Shown piece after piece: positions 25,048 to 32,596 of a stretch of 64,000 bases of DNA; within the stretch, counting starts at the first letter, position 1; every line of letters starts with the position of its first letter. Origin of the DNA: DASTEQ01 sp040905185 (GTDB lineage Bacteria > Chloroflexota > Limnocylindria > QHBO01); NCBI GenBank assembly GCA_040905185.1, contig JBBDRZ010000007.1, positions 620,001 through 684,000 of the forward strand, given 5' to 3'. The notes beneath the pieces were generated by a model. The model did no database searches. It worked only from the letters and a program-made list of their open reading frames with translations, and was not told where the DNA came from. The position numbers were made by a program, and so were the translations under genes.

Positions 25048-26061
25048 ATGCCTGATCGCAAGCCATACGCGCTGGGACCGGAGGGCTGGGAGGGCCCCGG
25101 CCTTCCCCAGTCGAATCTCCCTTCGTTCATGGGGGCACCGTGGGTACCGTGCAGCACGGAGGCGTTGCGGGAGATGGGCGCGAAAGTCGCGTTCCTGGGG
25201 GTGCCGTACGACCAGGCGACCGTATACCGATCCGGATCGAGTCACGCTCCACGCGCGCTGCGCTATGTGAGCGAGATGTTCCTGCCCTACCTCGGCGACT
25301 TCGATATCAACGTTTTCGACGAATTCCACATCGCCGACGTGGGGGACGTCCCGATGATCCCGGCCGATGCCGAGCGGTCGCGCTCGTACATCGAGCGGTA
25401 CGTCGACCAGGTGCTTGCCGCAGGCGCCATGCCGATCTGCATCGGCGGCGATCATTCCATCCCCATTCCGATCGGTGCGGCGCTGTCCAGGCGCATCAGC
25501 GGCAAGCTCGGCTATATCCACTTCGATGCCCATATCGACTGCCAGCCCAACTTCGCTGGGGAACGATTCACCAATTGGTCTCACGTCGCTCGGATGATCG
25601 AGCTCCCCAACGTTGACCCCCGCAACGTGGCAATCGTCGGTGCGCGTGGAGCGCTCAACCCGCCCGAGCAGTGGGACTTCGTGGATGAGCACGGGATTCG
25701 CGTGTACCGGATGAATGAGATCGAGGAGCGAGGGATCCAGGAGGTGGTCCGCGAGGCGCTGGACCTCGTTACTGACGGAACTGAGGCGTTTTACTGCAGC
25801 CTCGACAGCGACGTGGTCGATGCCTCGGCCATGCCCGGCACCGATGCCCCCGAACCCGGCGGCCTGACTGCGCGCGAGATGCTTCGTGCCTGCGAATTGA
25901 TCGGTGCTCGCAAGCCGGCGGTCGTCGACATCGTCGAGCTCATTCCCGCCTATGACCACCCCGCGATGATCTCGCTGCGTCTGGCCGGCTACATGATCAT
26001 GCACCTGTTGGGTGGCATGGCGACCGGCGGAGAGCGCGTTCGGACTCGACGACGAGCGTGA
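25048..26061 (+). CDS. speB: Agmatinase/ureohydrolase family enzyme
   Basis: 337 residues. All Mn-binding blocks of the arginase family appear: IGGDHSIPIPIG, YIHFDAHIDCQPN and CSLDSDVVDASAMPGTDAPE. Agmatinases hydrolyse agmatine to putrescine and urea; guanidinobutyrase or another guanidine ureohydrolase is equally possible because specificity loops are not diagnostic by eye. AGGAGGAGG precedes the ATG. Its TGA overlaps the next start as GTGA. Confidence 0.85.
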   Translation: MPDRKPYALGPEGWEGPGLPQSNLPSFMGAPWVPCSTEALREMGAKVAFLGVPYDQATVYRSGSSHAPRALRYVSEMFLPYLGDFDINVFDEFHIADVGDVPMIPADAERSRSYIERYVDQVLAAGAMPICIGGDHSIPIPIGAALSRRISGKLGYIHFDAHIDCQPNFAGERFTNWSHVARMIELPNVDPRNVAIVGARGALNPPEQWDFVDEHGIRVYRMNEIEERGIQEVVREALDLVTDGTEAFYCSLDSDVVDASAMPGTDAPEPGGLTAREMLRACELIGARKPAVVDIVELIPAYDHPAMISLRLAGYMIMHLLGGMATGGERVRTRRRA

Positions 26062-26867
26062 CGGACGATGTGCAGGTCACCAGTGGATCGCGGACACAAC
26101 AGGATCCGCTGAGCGAGGCGCTGCGGATCGTTCAGCTCGCCCAGGACCGCCAGTTCGAAGTCCGGCTCATGGGCGGGCTCGCCTTCCACGCCCTGTGTCC
26201 CGATTGGAAGGCCCCCATCGAACGCGAGCAGCGCGACATTGACTTGGCGACCCGGAGTCGGGACGGGAGCTCGCTTGCTGCGCTGATGTCTGCGGAGGGG
26301 TACGTGCCTGATCGCCAGTACAACACCCTGTACGGGCATAAGCAGCTCTATTTCGTCGACCCGGAACGAAACCGACCCGTGGATGTCCTCATTGACCGCC
26401 TCGAGATGTGCCACCGGCTTGATTTCGATGACAGGCTGTCGATCTGCGACGTAACGCTGCCACCTGCAGACTTGCTGCTTTCGAAGCTGCAGATCGTCAA
26501 GATCAACCGCAAGGACATGCTCGACGCGCTCGCGCTCGTGGCCGAGTACCCGCTGACTGGGGCCGATGCAGGCTGCGCGGGGATCTCGCTCGCTCGCATC
26601 ACTGACCTCACGTCGAACGACTGGGGCTGGTGGCGGACGGCGACCGGCAACCTCGACCAGCTGAACGCGTTCGTGTCGCGCGAGCTCAAGCCAGACGAGC
26701 TCGACTTCGGTCGAGCTGCGCCATTCGACCCTGCGGCGCAGCTAGAGGAGCTCCGCGCGGCGATCGACGCGACGCCCAAATCCGTGCGGTGGAGGTTGCG
26801 AGCACAAATCGGCGATCGGATCGCCTGGTACGAAAAGCCTGAGGAAATCCCGCACGGTCGGCCATGA
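26058..26867 (+). CDS. Nucleotidyltransferase-fold protein (AbiEii-like)
   Basis: 269 residues. MGGLAFHALCP, RDIDLATRS (DxD) and PVDVLIDRL match the nucleotidyltransferase fold, and LLLSKLQIVKINRKDMLDALAL resembles the Lys-rich helix of AbiEii-type proteins. No AbiEi antitoxin gene is adjacent. It is fused into the operon by 4-bp overlaps on both sides (GTGA with agmatinase, ATGA with amidase). Could modify an enzyme, a tRNA or a small molecule; function unknown. Confidence 0.65.
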   Translation: MTDDVQVTSGSRTQQDPLSEALRIVQLAQDRQFEVRLMGGLAFHALCPDWKAPIEREQRDIDLATRSRDGSSLAALMSAEGYVPDRQYNTLYGHKQLYFVDPERNRPVDVLIDRLEMCHRLDFDDRLSICDVTLPPADLLLSKLQIVKINRKDMLDALALVAEYPLTGADAGCAGISLARITDLTSNDWGWWRTATGNLDQLNAFVSRELKPDELDFGRAAPFDPAAQLEELRAAIDATPKSVRWRLRAQIGDRIAWYEKPEEIPHGRP

Positions 26868-28342
26868 CGCCATCGCGGACCAAGAGCCAGCGCGCCTCAC
26901 CTGTCCTTGAGGCTGCGCAGTCGGCGCCAAGGGGTGAACTCGCGCGGCTCGTCAGCTTGGTTCGTACTCGAGGCGTAAGCGCAACCGAGCTCGTCGATCG
27001 AGCGCTGTCTCGGATCACTGCAACCCGCAACCTGAATGCGGTGGTGCTCATCCGGGAGGAGAAGGCGATCGACGACGCGCGCGCCGCCGACACCGCGGTC
27101 CGCCGCCGAGAGGTGAGCGGACGACTTCATGGCCTGCCACTCCTCGTGAAGGACATCGAGGATGTAAGCGGACTTCGAACAACCTTCGGCTCCCTCCTCC
27201 GGGCCGACGACGCTCCCGCCACCAGCGATGGCCTCGTTCCCCATCGCCTCCAGGGGGCGGGCGCGATCGTCGTGGGCAAAACCAACGTTCCTGAGTTTGC
27301 GTTCGAGGGATACACCGCTAATCGCGTGTTCGGGGCCACCATTAATCCATGGGCGGCAGCCTGGTCCCCGGGAGGATCGAGTGGAGGATCGGCGGCCTCG
27401 CTGGCATCAGGCGTGGCGCCCCTGGCGACGGCCAGCGACGGCGGCGGATCGATTCGCATCCCGGCCGCGCTCTGCGGGCTGGTTGGGCTAAAACCGACCA
27501 ATGGCATCATCGCTCGTGATCCAATTCCAACCTGGATGGATCTCTCCACCGATGGACCGCTCGCCACGACCGTCGCTGACCTCAGGCTCCTCCTGACGCT
27601 GGAAACTGGGCCCACCGCCGGCGATCCGAGCGCGCAGCCCGGCCCGATATCGGATTCAAGTCGAAGTCAGTCCGCGCCCTCGCGGGTGCTTGCGACCGAG
27701 CGGCTCGTACCAGGCCCGCCATTGGCTCCAGTCGTGGCTAGACTCTTCCGCGATGCAGTCCGGATGCTCGAACGTGACCTCGGACTAGCAGTCGAATGGC
27801 TGCGGCCCGGCATCTTCCGAACCGGCGATGCCGATGCCGATTGGTTCACCATCGCAGCCGTGGAGTCCGCCCACGACCTTGGTCGGTCCACCGTCCAGCA
27901 CGCCATCGCCGAAGGCCTGTTCGAGGCGGGATTCGCCCGCTGGATGACGGCCGCGCTCGAGGTCGGGATCGACACGTATGTCGCTGCCCGGCGGCGCCGC
28001 TTTGGCTATGTTCGCGAACTGGACGACCTGCTGCGGGAAGACGCGGTGCTCATAACGCCCACGCTTACCGTGCCAGGCTGGACGCCGGAGGGTTTGGTTC
28101 CGGGCCGCGAGGCCGAAGGCCCTGGTCTGCCTCTCGATGTCCTCAATACCGGGCCGATGAACCTGTCGGGCCATCCCGCCCTCAGCCTCCCCGCCGGTCG
28201 GCACCCAGACGGACCACCATTCGGGCTCCAACTCGTCGGTCCGCGCTACCGCGAGGACCTGCTCTTCACATTGGCGGCCGCCGTGGAGGCCGTCCGACCC
28301 TGGCCGCGGATCGCCGACGGTTTCGAGCCCTTCGACGGCTGA
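26864..28342 (+). CDS. Amidase-signature family amidohydrolase
   Basis: 492 residues. The catalytic triad of the AS family is in place: Lys in LPLLVKDIED, the cis-Ser in SPGGSSGGSAAS and the nucleophile Ser in ASDGGGSIRIPA. The region between 250 and 280 is a longer, less conserved loop. It hydrolyses an amide, possibly a ureido or acylated amine made by neighbours; GatA is unlikely since gatB/gatC are absent. ATG overlaps the TGA of the preceding gene (ATGA). Last gene of the island. Confidence 0.87.
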   Translation: MTPSRTKSQRASPVLEAAQSAPRGELARLVSLVRTRGVSATELVDRALSRITATRNLNAVVLIREEKAIDDARAADTAVRRREVSGRLHGLPLLVKDIEDVSGLRTTFGSLLRADDAPATSDGLVPHRLQGAGAIVVGKTNVPEFAFEGYTANRVFGATINPWAAAWSPGGSSGGSAASLASGVAPLATASDGGGSIRIPAALCGLVGLKPTNGIIARDPIPTWMDLSTDGPLATTVADLRLLLTLETGPTAGDPSAQPGPISDSSRSQSAPSRVLATERLVPGPPLAPVVARLFRDAVRMLERDLGLAVEWLRPGIFRTGDADADWFTIAAVESAHDLGRSTVQHAIAEGLFEAGFARWMTAALEVGIDTYVAARRRRFGYVRELDDLLREDAVLITPTLTVPGWTPEGLVPGREAEGPGLPLDVLNTGPMNLSGHPALSLPAGRHPDGPPFGLQLVGPRYREDLLFTLAAAVEAVRPWPRIADGFEPFDG

Positions 28343-28390
28343 ACCCGCCTGGCGGGAGGCTTATTAATCCTGACCGTTACCGCTAGCCTT

Positions 28391-28409
28391 GTACCCTTAT
28401 TCGTACCCT
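28391..28409 (+). repeat. Arm-type tandem motif, right end
   Basis: Identical over 19 bp to 18982-19000, in the same orientation. It lies 101 bp inside core copy 3. Confidence 0.6.
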
Positions 28410-28491
28410 GTAGCCGGCCGGAACGGCTCGGAGATGGCCGGATTCCACCCGAAGATTCGTGCTCAGCCGGAGCTGGCCGGACCACCGCCTC

Positions 28492-28512
28492 GATTCCGGT
28501 ATGCGGTACCAA
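28492..28512 (+). repeat. Attachment-site core, copy 3 (right boundary)
   Basis: Same 21 bp as in tRNA-Glu with one difference (GATTCC for GAATCC). It has no tRNA body in front. A perfect palindrome CGAGCCGA-TT-TCGGCTCG follows at 28545-28562. No gene lies between 28343 and 28620. Confidence 0.7.
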
Positions 28513-28620
28513 GTCTCATCGACACCGCAGATCCGTGCTCATATCGAGCCGATTTCGGCTCGCTCGGTGCCCCTCACGCGGGCGAAGATGCCGATCGGCT
28601 GCCCACTCTGCCGGAGCCGG

Positions 28621-29184
28621 CTAGCGCGCCACGCGGTAGCGGAGGTAGACGACTCTCGAGCTGAAGGTGCGGGTCTCGACCAGTTCGAGATCCACCCGGC
28701 GCTCGCGCTGGGGAAAGAACGGAATGCCACCGCCAACCAGCACCGGGTACACCCTGGCCCGGTACTCGTCGATCAGACCCAACGCGGCCGCCTCGGCGGC
28801 GAGCGTTGCGCCGCCGATCGCGATGTCGCCCTCCCCCGGCTCGGCGCGCAGCCGCTCGATCTCCTCCGCCAGGCCGCCGGAGGCCAGGCGGGCATTGCCG
28901 TGCACCGCCGACAGGGTGGTCGAGAACACCACCTTGGGGAGCGGTTTCCAGAGCGCGGCCCACTCGAGCTCTGCGTCGTCGAGCGATGGATCCTGGTCGG
29001 CGGTCTCCCAGTACAGCATCGTCTCGTACAGCCGTCGTCCCAACAGGTGGACGCCGACCTGTCGAATCTCGTCGGTGACGAAGCGCCAGACCTCCTCGTC
29101 GGGCGGCGGCGCAGTGATGTCGCCGTCCGGCCCGACGATGTAGCCGTCAAGTGAGACGCCCATCGAATAGGTCACGCTGCGCAT
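28621..29184 (-). CDS. Dihydrofolate-reductase-like (RibD C-terminal) family protein
   Basis: 187 residues. MRSVTYSMGVSLDGYIVGPD and the HLLGRRLYETMLYWE segment are the signature of the RibD_C/DHFR-like family, with GDIAIGGATLAAEAAALGLIDEYR forming the NADPH site. Members are small NADPH-dependent reductases of mostly unknown substrate; genuine folate reduction is not implied. GAGGAGG precedes the ATG. First gene to the right of the island; 29185-29392 after it holds nothing I can support. Confidence 0.85.
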   Translation of the reverse strand: MRSVTYSMGVSLDGYIVGPDGDITAPPPDEEVWRFVTDEIRQVGVHLLGRRLYETMLYWETADQDPSLDDAELEWAALWKPLPKVVFSTTLSAVHGNARLASGGLAEEIERLRAEPGEGDIAIGGATLAAEAAALGLIDEYRARVYPVLVGGGIPFFPQRERRVDLELVETRTFSSRVVYLRYRVAR

Positions 29185-29392
29185 CAGACATCCTCCTCGG
29201 TACGGGTTCGACAGTACGACCGCCGGACGCCGCAGGGCTCATCGCGGCTCGCGGGACCCCCTGGGCTAGCCACCCGCGGACCTTGCAGGCCGGGTGCTAC
29301 GGTCGCATGGTGGGCCGAAGCGCTCGGCCCAGAGCCGCTCGGACCTTCGTCAAATCGCCCGCTGGTCGCCGCAGCAAGGGTCCGGGGAGATG

Positions 29393-29782
29393 TCAGCGCT
29401 CCTCGGTGGCCAGGACAAGGCACGAGGTCAAGCGGGTCGCGTTTTCCCGGACGATCGACTCGGCGCCAGCCAGGATGTCGCGGATACGAGGATCGATCAG
29501 TTGGTAGCGGTTGTGGCGACCCGCGACGGTAGCGAGGACGTAGCCACACCAGCGCAGGCAGGACAGGTGACTCGAAACCCGACCCTGGGCGAGCCCAAGT
29601 TCGTGCTGCAGCTCGGATACCGTCCGAGGTCGCTCCGCGAGGAGCTCGAGGATCCGCACCCGGGTCGGGTCGGCAAGGCCCTGAAAGAAGGTGGCCAGGA
29701 CCTCCGGGCGGCTCAGCTCCGCCCGTGTCGCGGCGCTCGGCAGGTTGCTGAGCCCGATTGGGGTCGGCGGATCGACGCTCAT
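29393..29782 (-). CDS. ArsR/SmtB-family metal regulator (CmtR-like)
   Basis: 129 residues with the ArsR winged helix (LADPTRVRILELLAE; GLAQGRVSSHLSCLRW). Cys75, Cys79 (SCLRWC in the recognition helix) and Cys121 near the C-terminus reproduce the ligand set of the Cd/Pb sensor CmtR. Together with the HMA protein and MerA, mercury or another soft metal is the expected inducer. Its ATG overlaps the HMA stop (ATGA), so both are co-translated. Confidence 0.85.
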   Translation of the reverse strand: MSVDPPTPIGLSNLPSAATRAELSRPEVLATFFQGLADPTRVRILELLAERPRTVSELQHELGLAQGRVSSHLSCLRWCGYVLATVAGRHNRYQLIDPRIRDILAGAESIVRENATRLTSCLVLATEER

Positions 29783-30027
29783 GCCGCGGTCCTCGGGGGT
29801 CGGACGAAAGCGTTGTAGCCCGAGGCCCGAACGGCTGCCGTCAGTCGCTCGGGCTCGACGGACGGGTCGGCCTCTACGCGGGCGCTCCGGCGCTCGAGAC
29901 TGACGCCAGCGCTCTTCACGCCGGGCACTGACTCAAGGGCGTCGGTGACGGTCCGGACACAGTCGTCGCAGGTCATGCGGCCGACACCGAGGTCGATGTA
30001 CTGAAGCTGCCGGTTGTCGGCGGTCAC
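29779..30027 (-). CDS. Heavy-metal-associated (HMA) domain protein
   Basis: 82 residues, one ferredoxin-like HMA domain with the metal-binding MTCDDC (Cys20, Cys23) and the usual SVPGVKSAGVSLERR continuation. No signal peptide, so it is cytosolic, and could take the role of the NmerA domain missing from the MerA here by handing over Hg(II), or serve as a copper chaperone. Shine-Dalgarno AAGGAG precedes the GTG start. Divergent from merA. Confidence 0.85.
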   Translation of the reverse strand: MTADNRQLQYIDLGVGRMTCDDCVRTVTDALESVPGVKSAGVSLERRSARVEADPSVEPERLTAAVRASGYNAFVRPPRTAA

Positions 30028-30079
30028 GTGCTGCTCCTTTTCGCCGCGTGACGGCGATCTGCTTGATACGACTGAGGTT

Positions 30080-30085
30080 ATACTA
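30080..30085 (+). promoter_or_regulatory. Candidate -10 box in the mer divergent region
   Basis: TATACT lies in the 147-bp interval between the HMA gene and merA, about 90 nt before the merA start. The AT-rich text around it (GGTTATACTAATACG) would also suit an ArsR-type operator. No clear -35 box is seen. Confidence 0.35.
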
Positions 30086-30174
30086 ATACGCCGTGCCGTA
30101 TGCTCGCTTACATCCGCTTGGCGTGCAATCGCGCAGGCTAGGGGCTCACCCAGAACTCAAGGATCTGATGACCG

Positions 30175-31605
30175 ATGACCGCACCCTTCGATCTCCTCAT
30201 CCTCGGCTCCGGCTCGACGGCCTTCGCTGGCGCGATCAAGGCCAACGAGCTCGGCGCCCGCGTCGCGATGGTGGAGCGCCGGACGATTGGCGGAACGTGC
30301 GCCAACCGCGGCTGCCTGCCCTCGAAGAACCTCATCGAGGCGGCACGCATCGTTTGGGAGGCGGGCCACCCGCGCTATGCCGGCCTGGCCCCGGCTCGGA
30401 TTGAGGTTGACTTCCGTGGCTTGATCGGCCAGAAGGACGAGGTCGTCCGCGACTACCGGGCGAAGAAGTACGTGAGCGTGGCGGAGGGCTTCACCGACTT
30501 CGAGCTCCTGACTGGCGACGCCCACTTCGAAGATCCGCACGCGATCGCCGTCGACGGTCGGCGGATTGCGGCGGACCGAGTCCTCGTCGCGACCGGCAGC
30601 CGGCCGAGCGTCCCGTCGATCCCGGGGCTCGAGACGGTCCCCTACCTGACCAGCGACCTTCTCGACGCTGACGAGGACGACCGTCTGACAGATCTCCCCA
30701 GCTCGCTCATCGTCCTCGGCGGGGGGTACGTCGCGGTCGAGCTGGCCCAAATGTTCGCCCGCCTCGGCAGCAGCGTGACAATCGTCCAGCGGTCCGGGCA
30801 GCTCCTGTCCGGTTACGAGCCAGAGCTCGGCCAGGTGCTCGCCCAGGCGTTCGAGCGCGAAGGCATCCAGGTCGTGACCGGCGCGCGCGTGAAGCGAGTG
30901 GGCGGCGACGATCGGCGCGTCGAACTCGCGGTCCAGCAGGGGACCGCCGAGCGGCGCCTCCGCGCCGACCGACTTCTCGTCGCGACCGGACGCACGCCGA
31001 ACACTGGGACCCTCGACCTCGCCGCGGCCGGCGTCGCGACCGACGACGCCGGACATGTGATCGTCGACGCGGAGCTCCAGACCGGCCAGCCCCACATCTG
31101 GGCCGCAGGGGACGTCATCGGCGACCAGCACAACTCCCAGCTGGCGACCCCGGTCGGTGCTCGGCAGGGTAGGATCGTCGCCGAGAACGCCCTGGCCGAG
31201 GCGAAGCGGCGCTTCGACGGCCGGGTCATCCCGAGAGTCGTCTTCACCGATCCGCCGATTGGCGTGGTCGGCCTATCCGAGGCCGAGGTCAGGGCGAAAC
31301 ACGTACCCGCGGTGACGAAGACGACACCCCTCGCCTACGTCCCCCGTGCCGGGGCGATTCACAAGACGGAGGGGGTCGTCAAGTTCATCGCCTCGACGAT
31401 CGACGAGAGGGTCCTCGGCGTCCACATGATCGGCGAGGGCGCCGACGAGGTGATTGGAGAGGCGGCGATGGCGCTCCACTTCAAGGCGACGCTCAGCGAC
31501 TTCATCGACCTCATCCATGTCTACCCGACGATGAACGAGGCACTCAAGATCGGCGCCTTGGCCTTCAGCCGAGACGTCTCGAAGCTCTCCTGCTGCGCCG
31601 AGTAG
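30175..31605 (+). CDS. merA: Mercuric reductase (MerA core, without NmerA domain)
   Basis: 476 residues, a pyridine-nucleotide disulphide oxidoreductase. FAD motif GSGSTAFAGA, redox pair Cys42/Cys47 in GGTCANRGCLPSKN, NAD(P) motif VLGGGYVAVELAQMFA, and the MerA-specific vicinal Cys473-Cys474 at the C-terminus (KLSCCAE) that bind Hg(II). It reduces Hg(II) to Hg(0) with NADPH. The N-terminal metal domain is absent, replaced by the separate HMA gene. No merT/merP/merC transporter is adjacent. Confidence 0.9.
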   Translation: MTAPFDLLILGSGSTAFAGAIKANELGARVAMVERRTIGGTCANRGCLPSKNLIEAARIVWEAGHPRYAGLAPARIEVDFRGLIGQKDEVVRDYRAKKYVSVAEGFTDFELLTGDAHFEDPHAIAVDGRRIAADRVLVATGSRPSVPSIPGLETVPYLTSDLLDADEDDRLTDLPSSLIVLGGGYVAVELAQMFARLGSSVTIVQRSGQLLSGYEPELGQVLAQAFEREGIQVVTGARVKRVGGDDRRVELAVQQGTAERRLRADRLLVATGRTPNTGTLDLAAAGVATDDAGHVIVDAELQTGQPHIWAAGDVIGDQHNSQLATPVGARQGRIVAENALAEAKRRFDGRVIPRVVFTDPPIGVVGLSEAEVRAKHVPAVTKTTPLAYVPRAGAIHKTEGVVKFIASTIDERVLGVHMIGEGADEVIGEAAMALHFKATLSDFIDLIHVYPTMNEALKIGALAFSRDVSKLSCCAE

Positions 31606-31691
31606 CCAGTTGTGGCCATCACCACAGCCGGGGAGCACTTGCCGGTTCAGAGTGGGCGAGAAGCTGTTTCCACGGAGAGGAGGCATCACAG

Positions 31692-32495
31692 ATGGCAATC
31701 GCGCCGCTGACCGTCGATGAGCTGCTGGGCGAGGGCCGCGATCATCGGTGCCGTGGCTATGGCGCTGACGAGATCTGCGTCCGTGTCGCTGCGGTAGCGG
31801 ATCTTCCCACCCGCTTCGGGCTGTTCCAGGTCGTCGCCTTCTGGAACGACCGAGACGGCAAGGAGCATGCGGCGTTCGTGAAGGGCGATCCGACCGACGC
31901 CGAGGGCGTGCCGGTACGTCTCCATTCGGAGTGCCTCACTGGTGACGCCATCGGCTCGCTGCGGTGCGATTGCCGCGACCAGCTTGAGGCGGCGCTGGCG
32001 TTCCTGGGCAGCCAAGAGACCGGGCTGCTCCTCTACCTCCGCCAGGAGGGACGCGGCATCGGGTTCCTCAACAAGATCCGGACCTATGGTCTCCAGGACC
32101 ACGGCTACGACACGGTCGAAGCCAACGTCGCGCTGGGTTTCCGCGACGACGAGCGCGACTACGCCGTAGGGGCCCACATGCTCGACACACTGCGCGTCCA
32201 CTCGATCCGCCTCTGCACGAACAACCCGCGCAAGGTCGACGACCTGGCTCGGCACGGCGTCGAGGTCGTTGAGCGCGTCCCGCTCGAGGTTGAGCCCAAC
32301 GAATACAACCGCTTCTACCTGGCGACGAAGGCGATCAAGTCGGGCCATCTCTACTCGCCCGACGGCAAGCGGCGACTCCTCGAGCAGGATGACCGGCCGT
32401 TGGTGCGGGGAATGAGCCCCGAACAGCGGGCCGCCCTCCTCGCGGAGCAGGAGGGGGCGGAGCAGGAGATCGCCGGGCGGCAGTTGGCTGGCTGA
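31692..32495 (+). CDS. ribA: GTP cyclohydrolase II
   Basis: 267 residues. Zn ligands sit in HSECLTGDAIGSLRCDCRDQ and the catalytic loop is LRQEGRGIGFLNKI; TNNPRKVDDL near 177 completes the family pattern. It opens GTP in the first step of riboflavin synthesis. Unusual in standing alone, without ribB fusion or other rib genes, and next to the flavoenzyme MerA. An extra 35-residue N-terminus with Cys and a charged C-terminal tail exceed the core. GAGAGGAGG precedes the ATG. Confidence 0.88.
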   Translation: MAIAPLTVDELLGEGRDHRCRGYGADEICVRVAAVADLPTRFGLFQVVAFWNDRDGKEHAAFVKGDPTDAEGVPVRLHSECLTGDAIGSLRCDCRDQLEAALAFLGSQETGLLLYLRQEGRGIGFLNKIRTYGLQDHGYDTVEANVALGFRDDERDYAVGAHMLDTLRVHSIRLCTNNPRKVDDLARHGVEVVERVPLEVEPNEYNRFYLATKAIKSGHLYSPDGKRRLLEQDDRPLVRGMSPEQRAALLAEQEGAEQEIAGRQLAG

Positions 32496-32596
32496 GGCCG
32501 CCGACTTCCCGATCCGGTCGCCCCTGGCCCGAGCCGTGCTCGTTACTCCCTGGACGCTGCGGCGGGACGTTTCCCGCGTGCGGCGCGCCGGTTCGG

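Larger units (their letters stand above)
18729..28512. mobile_element. Putative integrated island at the 3' end of tRNA-Glu, no integrase
   Basis: About 9.8 kb bounded by copies of the last 20 nt of the tRNA plus one base: 18729-18749 (in the tRNA), 18874-18894 (identical) and 28492-28512 (one mismatch). A 19-bp tandem motif lies inside each end (18982 and 28391). Cargo is eight genes, two back-to-back groups of four, dealing with polyamine/guanidino compounds. No recombinase, transposase or relaxase gene is seen, so it is either a relic or was mobilised from elsewhere. The end definition rests on repeats only. Confidence 0.6.

Noticed and set aside
26058..26867. Complete AbiE toxin-antitoxin defence system
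   Set aside because: No AbiEi-type antitoxin gene is adjacent and the gene is embedded in a metabolic operon.
29151..29549. Open frames of about 120 codons on both strands between the DHFR-like and ArsR genes
   Set aside because: No ribosome site, no domain, and both overlap real genes at their ends.
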